Shown here in pieces: positions 18,555 through 26,700 of a stretch of DNA of 48,478 bases; position 1 is the first letter of the stretch, and each line of letters opens with the position of its first letter. The notes under the pieces are model-generated. The model was not told the origin of the DNA. It did not search any database and worked only from the letters and a program-made list of their open reading frames with translations. This stretch comes from Roseomonas sp. (GTDB taxonomy: Bacteria > Pseudomonadota > Alphaproteobacteria > Acetobacterales > Acetobacteraceae). Where the stretch lies: the NCBI GenBank assembly GCA_020249465.1, contig JADCFP010000123.1, positions 1 to 48,478 on the forward strand, in the 5' to 3' direction. The translations under genes and the position numbers were made by a program.

Positions 18555-19928
18555 TCAGGGGGATGCCGATGACGGCGCGGCAACAACACCCTGCATCGAC
18601 CTGGCGGGGATGCCTGCCGCCAGCTGACGTGTCACCAAGCCGGCAGGGGCCAGCGCGATTTGTTGGAGCCATGGCTCCACCATGGAGAAATGGTGATCCC
18701 AACTCGGCGCTGCCCAGCGCTTCAGGCGCTCCAGCTGCGCTTGTCGCATTCTGCTGTCATGTTCAGCATAGCCCAAAATCAGGCGGCGCCAGCCAAGCCC
18801 ATCCAAGGGGTCCAGATAATCTGGCGCGCTGCCACCCACTTCCCGCAGCGCTGGCAGGTCTGAGCAAATGGCTGGTACGCCAAGCGACAGCGCTTCGGCC
18901 AGTGGCAATCCATAGCCTTCAACAAAGGACGGAAACAGCAAAGCCTGGGCACCCTGGAGCAGTCTTGCGACCGCCTTATCCGGTAATCCATTGTATTCCC
19001 GAACAAGCCCAACAAGTGCCGGACAGCGATCCAGCATATCCAGGATGTTCTCATTCTCCCAGCCGCGCCGCCCAATCAGAATAAGCTTCGGCGCTGCAGA
19101 CCCAAGGCGTTCCGCAAGCACGCGCCAGGTATTCAACAGCATCAGATGGTTCTTGCGTGGTTCGATGGTGCCAATACAGACAAAGTAAGGTTCTGCCGGG
19201 ATTGGGAAATTCATATCCGCTGCCGGCATATCAATGCCGAGCGGCGCACAGAGCATCGGGATATCATGGTCCCCCCGGCGGAAATGGGGCGTAATTTCCT
19301 GCGCCGTGGAGGTCGAATTGGCAATCACGCCATCCGCCAAACGGGCAAAGGTATCAACAATGCGAAAATGACGCCTGGTTCCGGCCGGGGAGGCATATTC
19401 AGGAAAGCTGGCAGGAATGACGTCATGCACCAACGGCACGAACTTCATGCCACTGCGCTTGAAATTCATCATGACGTCGAGACGATCCGCCCACATGATC
19501 GAGACAAGCAGGTAAACGCTATCTTGGGGCGACCTCAAGGCGCGCCGCAGGTCCAGAAGACCGCGGCCGAGGCAAAGCCGACCAATGGCTTTTCGTGCCA
19601 GCGAGGCCGCCGATTTTGATGCGGCCTGCCAACCGGCGGAACCAAGCCGACGCTCATCAAGCGCAAACAGGAAATCCTCAACAAGGCTACGCGGAACGGC
19701 AACCGCGAGGCCAGGCGGCCCCCGCAGCACAAAGGTGACGTGCTCCGGGTCCTTCGACAGCCAATGCCTTGCATAGGCGAATTCCACACGATCAATACCA
19801 GAGGGCATGACCCGCCACGCCCCCAGGACCAACCGAGTAATGTCAAGGACTAACCTCAAGCGTCTTTCCTTCACCGACCGAGAAAATGCCTCAGACTGAT
19901 TCCTGATACCGAAGGACGCCCAACACAT
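18555..19928 (-). CDS. Glycosyltransferase, GT4 type (GT-B fold)
   Basis: About 457 residues. The C-terminal domain shows the family-4 pattern: C-I-G-T-I-E-P-R-K-N-H at 251-261, then S-F-V-E-G-Y-G-L-P-L-A-E at 334-345 containing E337-x7-E345, which binds the nucleotide sugar. V-I-A-N-S-T at 201-206 is also typical. The N-terminal half (L-D-I-T-R-L-V..G-I-D-R-V-E) is the acceptor domain. It probably transfers a sugar from an NDP donor in the cytoplasm. First gene of the GT-PKS-oxoamine synthase run. No good ribosome site precedes the ATG at 19928; a TTG at 19859 with aaggaa upstream would remove about 23 residues. Its position suggests that it glycosylates the product, but this is inference. 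Confidence 0.85.
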   Translation of the reverse strand: MCWASFGIRNQSEAFSRSVKERRLRLVLDITRLVLGAWRVMPSGIDRVEFAYARHWLSKDPEHVTFVLRGPPGLAVAVPRSLVEDFLFALDERRLGSAGWQAASKSAASLARKAIGRLCLGRGLLDLRRALRSPQDSVYLLVSIMWADRLDVMMNFKRSGMKFVPLVHDVIPASFPEYASPAGTRRHFRIVDTFARLADGVIANSTSTAQEITPHFRRGDHDIPMLCAPLGIDMPAADMNFPIPAEPYFVCIGTIEPRKNHLMLLNTWRVLAERLGSAAPKLILIGRRGWENENILDMLDRCPALVGLVREYNGLPDKAVARLLQGAQALLFPSFVEGYGLPLAEALSLGVPAICSDLPALREVGGSAPDYLDPLDGLGWRRLILGYAEHDSRMRQAQLERLKRWAAPSWDHHFSMVEPWLQQIALAPAGLVTRQLAAGIPARSMQGVVAAPSSASP

Positions 19929-20324
19929 CAATGACCAAAAAAGACATTTGCCTGGTTCTGAGGCAGCAACGCAGCGATGAATTGTCGCAGGCAGACTTGG
20001 CTGCCCTCCCCGAGCCCGTGGGTCTCAAACCGGGCCTTCGGCTTTGCCGCCCGCCGGCCCAATCGCTGATGCCGATTGCCGCCAGCAGCGTTGATCGGTC
20101 TAGCCTACAGGGTGGATGGTCCCTATCCGTTCCATTGGCAATGGATTGCGGTTCCGCAAACGGACCTCAATTGCTCCGATGGCTCGATTTGTGCTGGCCA
20201 TGCCCGATCCAGGAATGCGCCCAGGCGCCACTCGCCAGATGGGCGGCAGCAGATTTACCCTTTCCTCGGGAATCGACGGCAATGGCCGGACCGCTCGCAC
20301 CTCCGCAAGGGATACCAACAGACC
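19929..20324. other. Intergenic region between divergent glycosyltransferase and thioesterase genes
   Basis: About 396 bp with no recognisable gene. A plus-strand open frame of 139 codons beginning at 19931 overlaps both neighbours' start regions, has no visible ribosome site and no recognisable domain. The region presumably carries the promoter of the GT-PKS-oxoamine synthase genes, but no convincing -35/-10 pair was identified by eye. Confidence 0.5.
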
Positions 20325-20774
20325 ATGACCATCTGGAAACGCCCAACTGACCCCACAGCCATCGAAGCCAGGCTGGCCAATAGCCTGCCAGGCGCCTTTG
20401 GCATCCGAATTCTTGAGGTCGGGTCGGATTTCCTTCGCGCCGAAATGCCAGTGGATCGGCGCCATGTGCAGCCCTATGGTATTTTGCATGGCGGGGCCTC
20501 GGTCGTGCTCGCTGAGACCTTGGGCAGCATCGCGACCACCTTGACCCTGCCTGAGGGGCAGCATGCCGTGGGGTTGGAGGTGAATGCCAACCACCTTTCG
20601 GCCGTGCCTGAGGGGGAAACCGTGACCGCCCTATGCCGCGCGCTCCATCTTGGGCGACGGACCCAGGTCTGGCAGACGGAAATCCAGCGGCCCAATGGCA
20701 AGCTTGCCTGCGTATCGCGCCTGACCACAGTGGTGCTGGATGCCAAGGCCGATGAGCGACCGCTGCCCGGCTAG
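20325..20774 (+). CDS. PaaI/YdiI-type hotdog-fold acyl-CoA thioesterase
   Basis: A 149-residue hotdog thioesterase. The signature H-G-G-A-S-V-V-L-A-E-T is at 55-65, with E64 as the probable catalytic residue and G57-G58 at the thioester site. The V-G-L-E-V-N-A-N-H-L strand is also typical. It hydrolyses acyl- or aryl-CoA thioesters in the cytosol. The ATG at 20325 is preceded by caaggg. Divergent from the PKS gene set; editing of stalled chains is conceivable but not shown. Confidence 0.88.
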   Translation: MTIWKRPTDPTAIEARLANSLPGAFGIRILEVGSDFLRAEMPVDRRHVQPYGILHGGASVVLAETLGSIATTLTLPEGQHAVGLEVNANHLSAVPEGETVTALCRALHLGRRTQVWQTEIQRPNGKLACVSRLTTVVLDAKADERPLPG

Positions 20775-20923
20775 GCTGGGTGGTCCGGCCACCTGGCCGG
20801 CCCATGGCGCCAAAGGGCAAAACCGTTCAGGCTAGGGGAGGACGCGCATCAGCCTTCCAGGCATGTGCCGACACGCGGCGTATCGGGCATAGCGCCTTAA
20901 GGCCCAGATTTGGAGACAGAAGA

Positions 20924-20980
20924 ATGATGGAACCACTGATTGAACGACCGAACACCGCAGCGCCAAAGGTGGCGGCATGA
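20924..20980 (+). CDS. Possible 18-residue leader ORF coupled to the asparaginase-like gene
   Basis: Starts M-M-E-P-L-I-E-R-P with a ggaga ribosome site about 8 nt upstream. Its TGA overlaps the ATG of the next gene (ATGA at 20977-20980), which otherwise lacks a strong ribosome site. It could be a coupling ORF or leader peptide, or chance. Confidence 0.4.
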   Translation: MMEPLIERPNTAAPKVAA

Positions 20981-21972
20981 AGCCCCGCGTTGCCGTGATT
21001 GGTACGGGTGGCACCATTTCCTCAATGGGGACGGGGCCGCTCGATATCCTGGATTATCTTGCCAATGGTTCGATGCTGGATGTGAACGGGCTGCTTGCGC
21101 GCATTCCCGAGGCCAATCTGGTCGCAGAGGTGCTACCTGTCCCCTTCCGCGCCATTCCCTCCACACAATTGGCTTGGCCGGAATGGAAGGATTTGCTCGG
21201 GCTTTGCCATAAGCTTGCGGCGGAAGACCCGAAGCTTGCCGGCATTGTCATCACCCATGGCACCGCAAGCCTTGAGGAGACGGCCTATTTCCTCTCACTC
21301 ACGCTGAAGATCAGCATTCCTGTTGTGCTGGTCGGCGCGCAGCGCCCGGCTTCTGCGCTTTCCGGCGATGGGCCGATGAATATCGTCAATGCCATTCGTG
21401 TCGCGGCCGATCCGGGCGCGCGTGGGCTTGGTGCGCTCGTGCTGCTGAATGATGAAATTCAGGCGGCGCGGGATGTGACCAAAACTTCCACGCTTCGGAT
21501 GCAAACCTTCCGCACGGCAGATTTCGGCGCGCTGGGTCACGCCGATGGAGATATGATCGCCTGGTATCGCAAGCCCATCCGCAAGATCGCGCCTGATACG
21601 GAATTTGACGTGCGCGGCCTGGAGGCTTTGCCGCGCGTCGACATCGCCTATTGCTATGCGGGCGCGGATGGTGCGGCGATTGATGCCTTTGTCGCTGCTG
21701 GCGCCAAGGGTATTGTCACCGCGGGCTTCGCGCCCGGCTACATAACGCCTGCCATGGTCAAGGCGGGTGAGGCCGCTGTCGCTGCCGGGGTGAAGCTGGT
21801 GCTTTCCAGCCGTGCCGGATCGGGGCGCACGTTTCGTACGCAGCGCGGCGACAAATCCGGCTTTATCAGTTCTGATAACCTGACACCGCAAAAGGCACGC
21901 ATTCTGCTTTCGCTCGCGCTCACCAAGGGGCTTGATAATGATGGTATCAGGCGCGTCTTTGCGACCTACTGA
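20977..21972 (+). CDS. Type II L-asparaginase-like amidohydrolase with an altered catalytic site
   Basis: A 331-residue protein of the asparaginase/glutaminase fold. The first catalytic motif G-T-G-G-T-I places T13. The second, normally T-D in H-G-T-D-T, reads H-G-T96-A97-S, so the catalytic Asp is Ala. K169 in D-V-T-K-T is kept. Loss of the Asp should alter or abolish classical asparaginase activity; the family may act on another amide or be regulatory. No signal peptide is seen, so it is cytosolic. It is followed two bases later by the HD hydrolase gene. Confidence 0.82.
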   Translation: MKPRVAVIGTGGTISSMGTGPLDILDYLANGSMLDVNGLLARIPEANLVAEVLPVPFRAIPSTQLAWPEWKDLLGLCHKLAAEDPKLAGIVITHGTASLEETAYFLSLTLKISIPVVLVGAQRPASALSGDGPMNIVNAIRVAADPGARGLGALVLLNDEIQAARDVTKTSTLRMQTFRTADFGALGHADGDMIAWYRKPIRKIAPDTEFDVRGLEALPRVDIAYCYAGADGAAIDAFVAAGAKGIVTAGFAPGYITPAMVKAGEAAVAAGVKLVLSSRAGSGRTFRTQRGDKSGFISSDNLTPQKARILLSLALTKGLDNDGIRRVFATY

Positions 21973-21974
21973 AA

Positions 21975-22604
21975 ATGCCCGCACCCAGCCTTGGCCGCGC
22001 CTGGGTGCGGTTGCCATCCGGGCGACGGCTGGATTTGCTTTCGCCGACACCCTTTGATTGGACGGATGAGGACCTGGCCACAGGGCTTGCGCGCACCTTT
22101 CGCTGGGGCGGGCATTCCATCTGGCCGGAACCACTTTCGGTCGCGCAGCATGCGCTTTTCGTTTTGCAACTCCGCCGCCAGCGCACGCGCCATTGGCTGA
22201 CGCCGCCTGAGGAATTGCGCGAATTGCTGCATGATGCGGATGAGGGGTTGATCAATTTTGATTGCATCTCGCCGCTCAAGCCCTTTTTGGGGGAGCGTTT
22301 TGCGGCCTTGCAGGCAAGCCTCTCGGCGGCGGTGGCGTTGCGCTACCGGTTGCCGCCCTGGGGTGTCGAAGACAAACGCGCGCATAAGGCCGCCGATATC
22401 GCGGCTGCCGCGGCAGAAGCCGTGCATGTCGCCGGTTGGACTGAGGCGGAAATGCGGGAGACGCTTGGCATTCGCGCGGCGGTTTTGGCGCGTGATCCCT
22501 TGGCTGCGCGCTATGGGGGGGAAGCCTGGCGGCCCTGGCCGCCCGCGCTGGCGGCGGAGCGTTTTTTGGCGGAACTGACGCAGTTGCAGGTCAAAGCAGG
22601 CTAG
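21975..22604 (+). CDS. HD-domain phosphohydrolase (YfbR-like)
   Basis: A 209-residue protein. The HD signature is visible as S-V-A-Q-H59 and L-L-H86-D87-A-D-E, matching HD hydrolases annotated as YfbR-like phosphohydrolases, which dephosphorylate nucleoside monophosphates. The segment W-G-G-H-S just before the first His is also typical. Co-transcribed with the asparaginase-like gene (2-nt gap). Convergent with the Bug-family gene, whose stop is 3 nt away. Confidence 0.8.
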   Translation: MPAPSLGRAWVRLPSGRRLDLLSPTPFDWTDEDLATGLARTFRWGGHSIWPEPLSVAQHALFVLQLRRQRTRHWLTPPEELRELLHDADEGLINFDCISPLKPFLGERFAALQASLSAAVALRYRLPPWGVEDKRAHKAADIAAAAAEAVHVAGWTEAEMRETLGIRAAVLARDPLAARYGGEAWRPWPPALAAERFLAELTQLQVKAG

Positions 22605-22606
22605 AA

Positions 22607-23584
22607 CTACTCCCGCGGAATCCCCGCCTTTTCGATCACATCGCGCCATAGCGGCACTTCGCGCGCAATCCGTTGCGCCAGACCTTCCGGCCCGCGCGCA
22701 TTCAGCGTGAAACCAGCACCGAGCAACCGGTTGCGAGTCTCGGCTTCATTCAACAGCGCCATCGCCACTTGCGCGCAGCGATCCAGAATGGCCTGCGGCG
22801 TCCCGGCGGGCGCCAGCAGGCCCTGGAAGGTTTCGGAAACGAAACCTTCATAGCCAAGCTCCACCATCGTCGGCAGATCGGGCAGATCATGCCAGCGCTG
22901 TTCCCCGGTGATGGCCAAGGCACGCAAGGTCCCTGCCTTGATTAGGGCATGCGCCGGCGGCAGCGCGGCCACACCAATCGGCGTGGTGCCCGCCAGCACC
23001 GCTTGCACCGCCTGCGCCGCGCTTTGATGCGTCACCTGCACCAATTCAATACCGGTGCGTAACCGCAACAATTCCGCCGTCAGATGCGGCGTGGAACCCA
23101 AGCCCGGATTGGCGATATTGAGCCCGCCCGGCGTCGCCTTCGCGCGCGCCACAAGATCAGCGACTGAAGTGATGCCGCTATCGGGCTTGGTCAGGATGGT
23201 ATTGGGCGAAGCGCCCAATTCGGTGATCGGCGCGAAATCCCGGGCGATGTCATAGCCAGGGTTGCGAAACAGCGTTGGGTTCACGACAAAACCGGTAGAG
23301 GTCACCAGCAGCGTATAGCCATCGGGTGCGCTGCGTGCGGCATGGGCGATGCCGACATTGCCGCTGGCGCCGGGGCGGTTTTCCACGACCACCGGCCGGC
23401 CAAGCGCCGCCGCAAGCCCAGGCGCGATCACACGCGCCATGACATCGGTGGGGCCACCAGGCCCGAAAGGCACCACCAGGCGAATGCTGCGCGATGGCCA
23501 GACATCAGCGCTTTGCGCGCGGGCCAAAGCGGGCGCGGCCAGAAGCCCCAAAGCGGCCCGGCGCGTGAGACGCAAATCAACCAT
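22607..23584 (-). CDS. Bug-family (TctC-like) periplasmic solute-binding protein
   Basis: About 325 residues. The N-terminus has a twin-arginine-like T-R-R followed by a hydrophobic stretch and a signal peptidase site near A-R-A-Q. The mature protein starts W-P-S-R-S-I-R-L-V-V-P-F and contains G-G-P-T-D and E-N-R-P-G-A-S-G-N-V-G, the standard Bug/TctC pattern. These receptors bind carboxylated solutes for tripartite tricarboxylate transporters, but no TctAB genes are nearby, so it is an orphan. The start at 23584 is supported by aaggggag upstream; upstream codons in frame have no family match. Confidence 0.9.
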   Translation of the reverse strand: MVDLRLTRRAALGLLAAPALARAQSADVWPSRSIRLVVPFGPGGPTDVMARVIAPGLAAALGRPVVVENRPGASGNVGIAHAARSAPDGYTLLVTSTGFVVNPTLFRNPGYDIARDFAPITELGASPNTILTKPDSGITSVADLVARAKATPGGLNIANPGLGSTPHLTAELLRLRTGIELVQVTHQSAAQAVQAVLAGTTPIGVAALPPAHALIKAGTLRALAITGEQRWHDLPDLPTMVELGYEGFVSETFQGLLAPAGTPQAILDRCAQVAMALLNEAETRNRLLGAGFTLNARGPEGLAQRIAREVPLWRDVIEKAGIPRE

Positions 23585-23672
23585 GGCGGCGATCTCCCCT
23601 TCTTGCCACGTTTGTTTTGTGGCTGTCGGGAAAGGCTGAAACCGGATCAGGCCAAGGTCAAGCGCGAAGGAT

Positions 23673-24539
23673 TCATCCCGCCAAATGCCGCCGGCGAATG
23701 ACACGTTGCGCCAGCCCATCCACCGGGCCAAACAGCACCGATACCGCCCAAGCCGCGCCCGCCATCAGCACAATCGCGGGGCCGCTCGGCAAATCCGCGT
23801 GATAGGACAGCAGCAGCCCAATCACACTCGCCACCACGGCAATGGCGGATGCCGCATAGACCATGCCACTAATCTCGGCCGCCCAATGCCGCGCGGCAAT
23901 GGCGGGCAGCATCATCAGGCCGACGGCCATCAGCGTGCCCAAAGCCAAAAAGGCCGAGAGCATGTTCAGCACCACCAGCGCCATGAAGACCAAATGCCAA
24001 AACCCGCCGTGCGCGCCGGTCGCCGCGGCAAAGGCCGGGTCAAAACATTCCAGCACCAAGGGCCGCCAGCCAATCGCCAGCAGCACCAGCGTCAGCGTCG
24101 CCACCGCTGCCATCAGCAAAAGTGCAGCATCATCCACACCAAGCACGCTGCCAAACAGGATATGCTTCAAATCCCCCGCACCGCCGCCCATTGAAATCAA
24201 CGCCACACCAAGGCCAAGCGCCAGCAGGTAAAGTGCGGCCAATGTCGCATCCTCCCGCCCACCGGTAATGCGCGCCAAGGCGCCGGCACCGACCGCGACC
24301 AATAGCCCCGCCACCAGGCCACCAAACCAAAGTGCCGGTACGGAAAGCCCGGCAATCAGGAAGGCCACCGCCACCCCCGGCAAGGCGCCGTGGGAGAGCA
24401 CATCAGCCGTCAGGCTCATCCGCCGCAGCATCAGGAAAACGCCAAGCGGCGGTGCTGCAATGGCCAGGGCGAGTGACCCCAACAGGGCGCGGCGCATGAA
24501 ACCGAATTCGATGAAGGGGGCGAAAAGCGCCTCAATCAT
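23673..24539 (-). CDS. znuB: ZnuB-type metal ABC transporter permease
   Basis: A 288-residue, very hydrophobic protein of the ABC-3 family with about eight membrane helices. The L-S-H-G-A-L-P-G-V-A motif near residue 47 is the characteristic segment of zinc and manganese permeases. Zinc is most likely by context and family. The ATG at 24539 is chosen because the frame upstream translates the REP-like repeat. It lies 113 bp after znuC on the same strand; that gap contains two repeat elements. No binding-protein gene (znuA) is in the window. Confidence 0.88.
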   Translation of the reverse strand: MIEALFAPFIEFGFMRRALLGSLALAIAAPPLGVFLMLRRMSLTADVLSHGALPGVAVAFLIAGLSVPALWFGGLVAGLLVAVGAGALARITGGREDATLAALYLLALGLGVALISMGGGAGDLKHILFGSVLGVDDAALLLMAAVATLTLVLLAIGWRPLVLECFDPAFAAATGAHGGFWHLVFMALVVLNMLSAFLALGTLMAVGLMMLPAIAARHWAAEISGMVYAASAIAVVASVIGLLLSYHADLPSGPAIVLMAGAAWAVSVLFGPVDGLAQRVIRRRHLAG

Positions 24540-24549
24540 GGTGCGCCGG

Positions 24550-24603
24550 AGCATTTTCAAGCCAAGTGGCACACTTGGCGGCTCGGAAAATGCGACCAAA
24601 CAA
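24550..24603 (-). repeat. REP-like hairpin element, copy 2
   Basis: Read on the minus strand it starts ttgtttggtcgcattttcc and ends cttgaaaatgct, with inner stem ccaagtg / cacttgg and a 3-nt loop. It lies 10 nt upstream of the znuB ATG, in the same orientation relative to the gene as the copy before the DUF2076 gene. Confidence 0.75.
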
Positions 24604-24608
24604 TAATT

Positions 24609-24650
24609 TAGAGTGGTTGCCGTGAACGAAGGTGAACGGAAACCGCTCTA
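24609..24650. repeat. 42-bp palindromic repeat, copy 2
   Basis: Imperfect palindrome with ends tagag and ctcta. Its reverse complement matches 6317-6358 at 33 of 42 positions. It sits 3 bp from the znuC stop and 5 bp from the REP-like element. Confidence 0.6.
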
Positions 24651-24652
24651 GT

Positions 24653-25390
24653 TTAGGCCGCGCGCTCACAAGCCTCAGCCTCTTCTGCCCAGCCCTCGGC
24701 CATTTGCCGCGCCTTGAGGCGATTGGCGGCGGAAAGCGCCTGTTCCGTCGGCCCCCAGGCGATCAAGTCGCGCGCAAGCAAAAGCGTTTCCGGGAATTCC
24801 CGCGCCACCAGATCAAGATCATGCAAAACGGCAATCACTGTGCGGCCTTCGCCATGCCATTGGCGGATCAGCCGCAGCAGATCGGCGGCGGTTTTCGCGT
24901 CCACCGCATTGAAGGGCTCATCGAGCAGCAGGATATCGGCATCCTGCACCAAAAGCCGCGCGAATAGCAGGCGCTGCAATTGCCCAGCGGAAAGGCTGCC
25001 GACCGGGCGTTTCGCGAGGCCCGCCAGGCCAACCGCCGCCAGCGCAGCATCAACACGCGCTTGTTCGTTTGCTGGCACGGCGCGGAAGGCGCCGATGCGC
25101 GGCCAAAGCCCCTGCATAACCACATCACGGCAGGCAATGGGAAAGGCGCGATCGAGCGAGGCCAATTGCGGCAGCAGCGCAATCCGCGCCACCCCATCCT
25201 GCGCAATGCGCCCAGATTCCGGCTGATGCAGCCCGGCTAGGGCACGCAGCAGCGTGGATTTCCCCGCGCCATTCGGCCCGACAATCGCTGTCAGGCTACC
25301 CGGCGCAAAGCGGCCCGAAACATGATGCACCGCCGGCCGGCGGCCATGGCAGACCGTCAGATCCGCCAGGGTCAAAGCAGCCGGTGTCAT
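24653..25390 (-). CDS. znuC: ZnuC-type metal ABC transporter ATPase
   Basis: A 245-residue ABC ATPase. Walker A is G-P-N-G-A-G-K-S-T, the signature motif is L-S-A-G-Q (usually LSGGQ), Walker B is I-L-L-L-D-E-P, and the switch His is in L-H-D-L. Together with ZnuB it would import zinc or manganese. The start at 25390 overlaps the end of a small upstream ORF by 4 nt. Regulation by Zur is suggested by an AT-rich partial palindrome near 25508-25520. Confidence 0.88.
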   Translation of the reverse strand: MTPAALTLADLTVCHGRRPAVHHVSGRFAPGSLTAIVGPNGAGKSTLLRALAGLHQPESGRIAQDGVARIALLPQLASLDRAFPIACRDVVMQGLWPRIGAFRAVPANEQARVDAALAAVGLAGLAKRPVGSLSAGQLQRLLFARLLVQDADILLLDEPFNAVDAKTAADLLRLIRQWHGEGRTVIAVLHDLDLVAREFPETLLLARDLIAWGPTEQALSAANRLKARQMAEGWAEEAEACERAA

Positions 25391-25506
25391 GCCGCCAGCG
25401 CCCAGGCAACCCCGGCCCAAAGCAGCGCGGTCAGAACAGCTGAAAGGCCAAGCCGCGCGGCAATGCCGGCAGAAAGTGCCAAGGGGTTCGAGAAGGCCAT
25501 GAGCAT
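25387..25506 (-). CDS. Small hydrophobic protein upstream of znuC
   Basis: A 39-residue ORF (37 if the second ATG is used) with one transmembrane segment (about 17-37, Leu/Ala/Trp-rich). Its stop overlaps the znuC start by 4 nt (ATGA). No family was recognised. The ATG lies only two bases from the promoter-like element, so the mRNA may be leaderless. It could be a small membrane subunit or simply a coupling ORF. Confidence 0.5.
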   Translation of the reverse strand: MLMAFSNPLALSAGIAARLGLSAVLTALLWAGVAWALAA

Positions 25507-25507
25507 T

Positions 25508-25535
25508 GATATAACATAACACCCGTACCTGCCAA
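25508..25535 (-). promoter_or_regulatory. Putative promoter with overlapping Zur-like box for the znu genes
   Basis: On the minus strand, ttggca at 25535-25530 and tatatc at 25513-25508 are separated by 16 bp. The -10 region is part of gatataacataac (plus-strand reading), which resembles the ATAACAT half-sites of Zur operators. The transcript would begin at or next to the ATG at 25506. Confidence 0.35.
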
Positions 25536-25621
25536 GCCATGCGCCGCGCCCTGGCCGGGTTTCACGCATTCTTCGCCAAAGCGTCATTGCAGCGCCATGA
25601 ACCGCGCGCTAACGAACCATC

Positions 25622-26545
25622 ATGCAATCTGTCTCGCGTAACCCGGAAGAAGCGCTGAAGCCGCGTCGGCAAATGCGCATAAAGCCGCTGCGCTTCAAAC
25701 CCTTCATGCCCGGTGATGCCTGGGGCGATATCATGGAACCGCGCCCCCTGGGTGGTCGGTTTCGCGCCATTCGCCGCATCATCAGCGCCATCATTTGGAC
25801 GCTGATCGCGATCCCCATCCAATGCATGCTGATGCTGCTGCCGGGCCAGGCCAAGATCAGCTTTGGCTGCTTTTATCATCGGGTGCTTTGTTGGCTGATC
25901 GGCCTCAAGGTACAGGTAGTCGGCAAGGTCTCGGACAAGCCGGCCACGCTTTTCCTGCCCAATCATACCTCCTGGCTTGATATCCTCGTGCTGGGATCGG
26001 TGCTGCGGGCGAGCTTCGTCTCGAAATCCGAAGTGGGCGAATGGCCCGTGGTCGGCATTATCGCCAAGCTCGGCCGGACGGTTTTTGTCAGCCGCCGCCG
26101 TACCTCAACCGTGATCCGCGAAGCCGACACCATGCGCGAAAGGCTGCAGGCCGGCGATAGCCTGATCCTATTCGCTGAGGGCACCAGCAATGACGGCACG
26201 CGGGTGCTGCCCTTCCGCTCCGCCTTTCTGGCCGCTGCCGCCGATGCCAAGGCAGTGCAGCCGGTCTCGCTCGTTTATGACCGCCTGGGCGGGTTGCCGG
26301 CCTGCCGGCGGGATCGGCCGCTTTTCGCCTGGTATGGGGATATGGACATCGCCTCTCATTTCTGGCGGATCGCGCGCCGTTCCGGGGCGCGGGCGACGGT
26401 GCTGATGCATGAAGTGGCCGACCCCGCTACGCTGCCGGATCGCAAGGCCCTGACCGCGGCGGTGAGTGATGTCGTCGCCGCCGGGGCGGCGCAACTGCGG
26501 CAAAATCGTCCCGCCACGCCGCTTATTCTGAACGGCCAGCGATAA
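25622..26545 (+). CDS. PlsC-type 1-acyl-glycerol-3-phosphate acyltransferase
   Basis: A 307-residue membrane-associated acyltransferase. The H-x4-D motif is N-H115-T-S-W-L-D120, the acceptor-binding motif is F-A-E186-G-T-S, and a hydrophobic anchor lies at about 53-75. It transfers an acyl chain to lysophosphatidate or a related lysolipid. The first ATG is used; one at 25673 is also possible, as neither has a strong ribosome site. Ornithine-lipid acyltransferase (OlsA-like) is an alternative. Confidence 0.87.
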   Translation: MQSVSRNPEEALKPRRQMRIKPLRFKPFMPGDAWGDIMEPRPLGGRFRAIRRIISAIIWTLIAIPIQCMLMLLPGQAKISFGCFYHRVLCWLIGLKVQVVGKVSDKPATLFLPNHTSWLDILVLGSVLRASFVSKSEVGEWPVVGIIAKLGRTVFVSRRRTSTVIREADTMRERLQAGDSLILFAEGTSNDGTRVLPFRSAFLAAAADAKAVQPVSLVYDRLGGLPACRRDRPLFAWYGDMDIASHFWRIARRSGARATVLMHEVADPATLPDRKALTAAVSDVVAAGAAQLRQNRPATPLILNGQR

Positions 26546-26700
26546 GCCCTTGACCCGACGCGGGCGAAGACTCCAGGCTCCCATCATGATCCTTGGCTCC
26601 TTGATTCGCGCTTTCGGGTCTTGACGCGCTTGACCAGCGCAGCCGGCCTGCTCATTTCCTCCGTTTCGCCCTGTGCTGGGGCGACGGAGGCCCGGATTTC

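Noticed and set aside
19931-20350. 139-codon plus-strand open frame between the glycosyltransferase and thioesterase genes
   Set aside because: No ribosome site, no recognisable domain, Pro/Leu/Arg-rich composition typical of non-coding frames in GC-rich DNA, and overlap with the thioesterase start.
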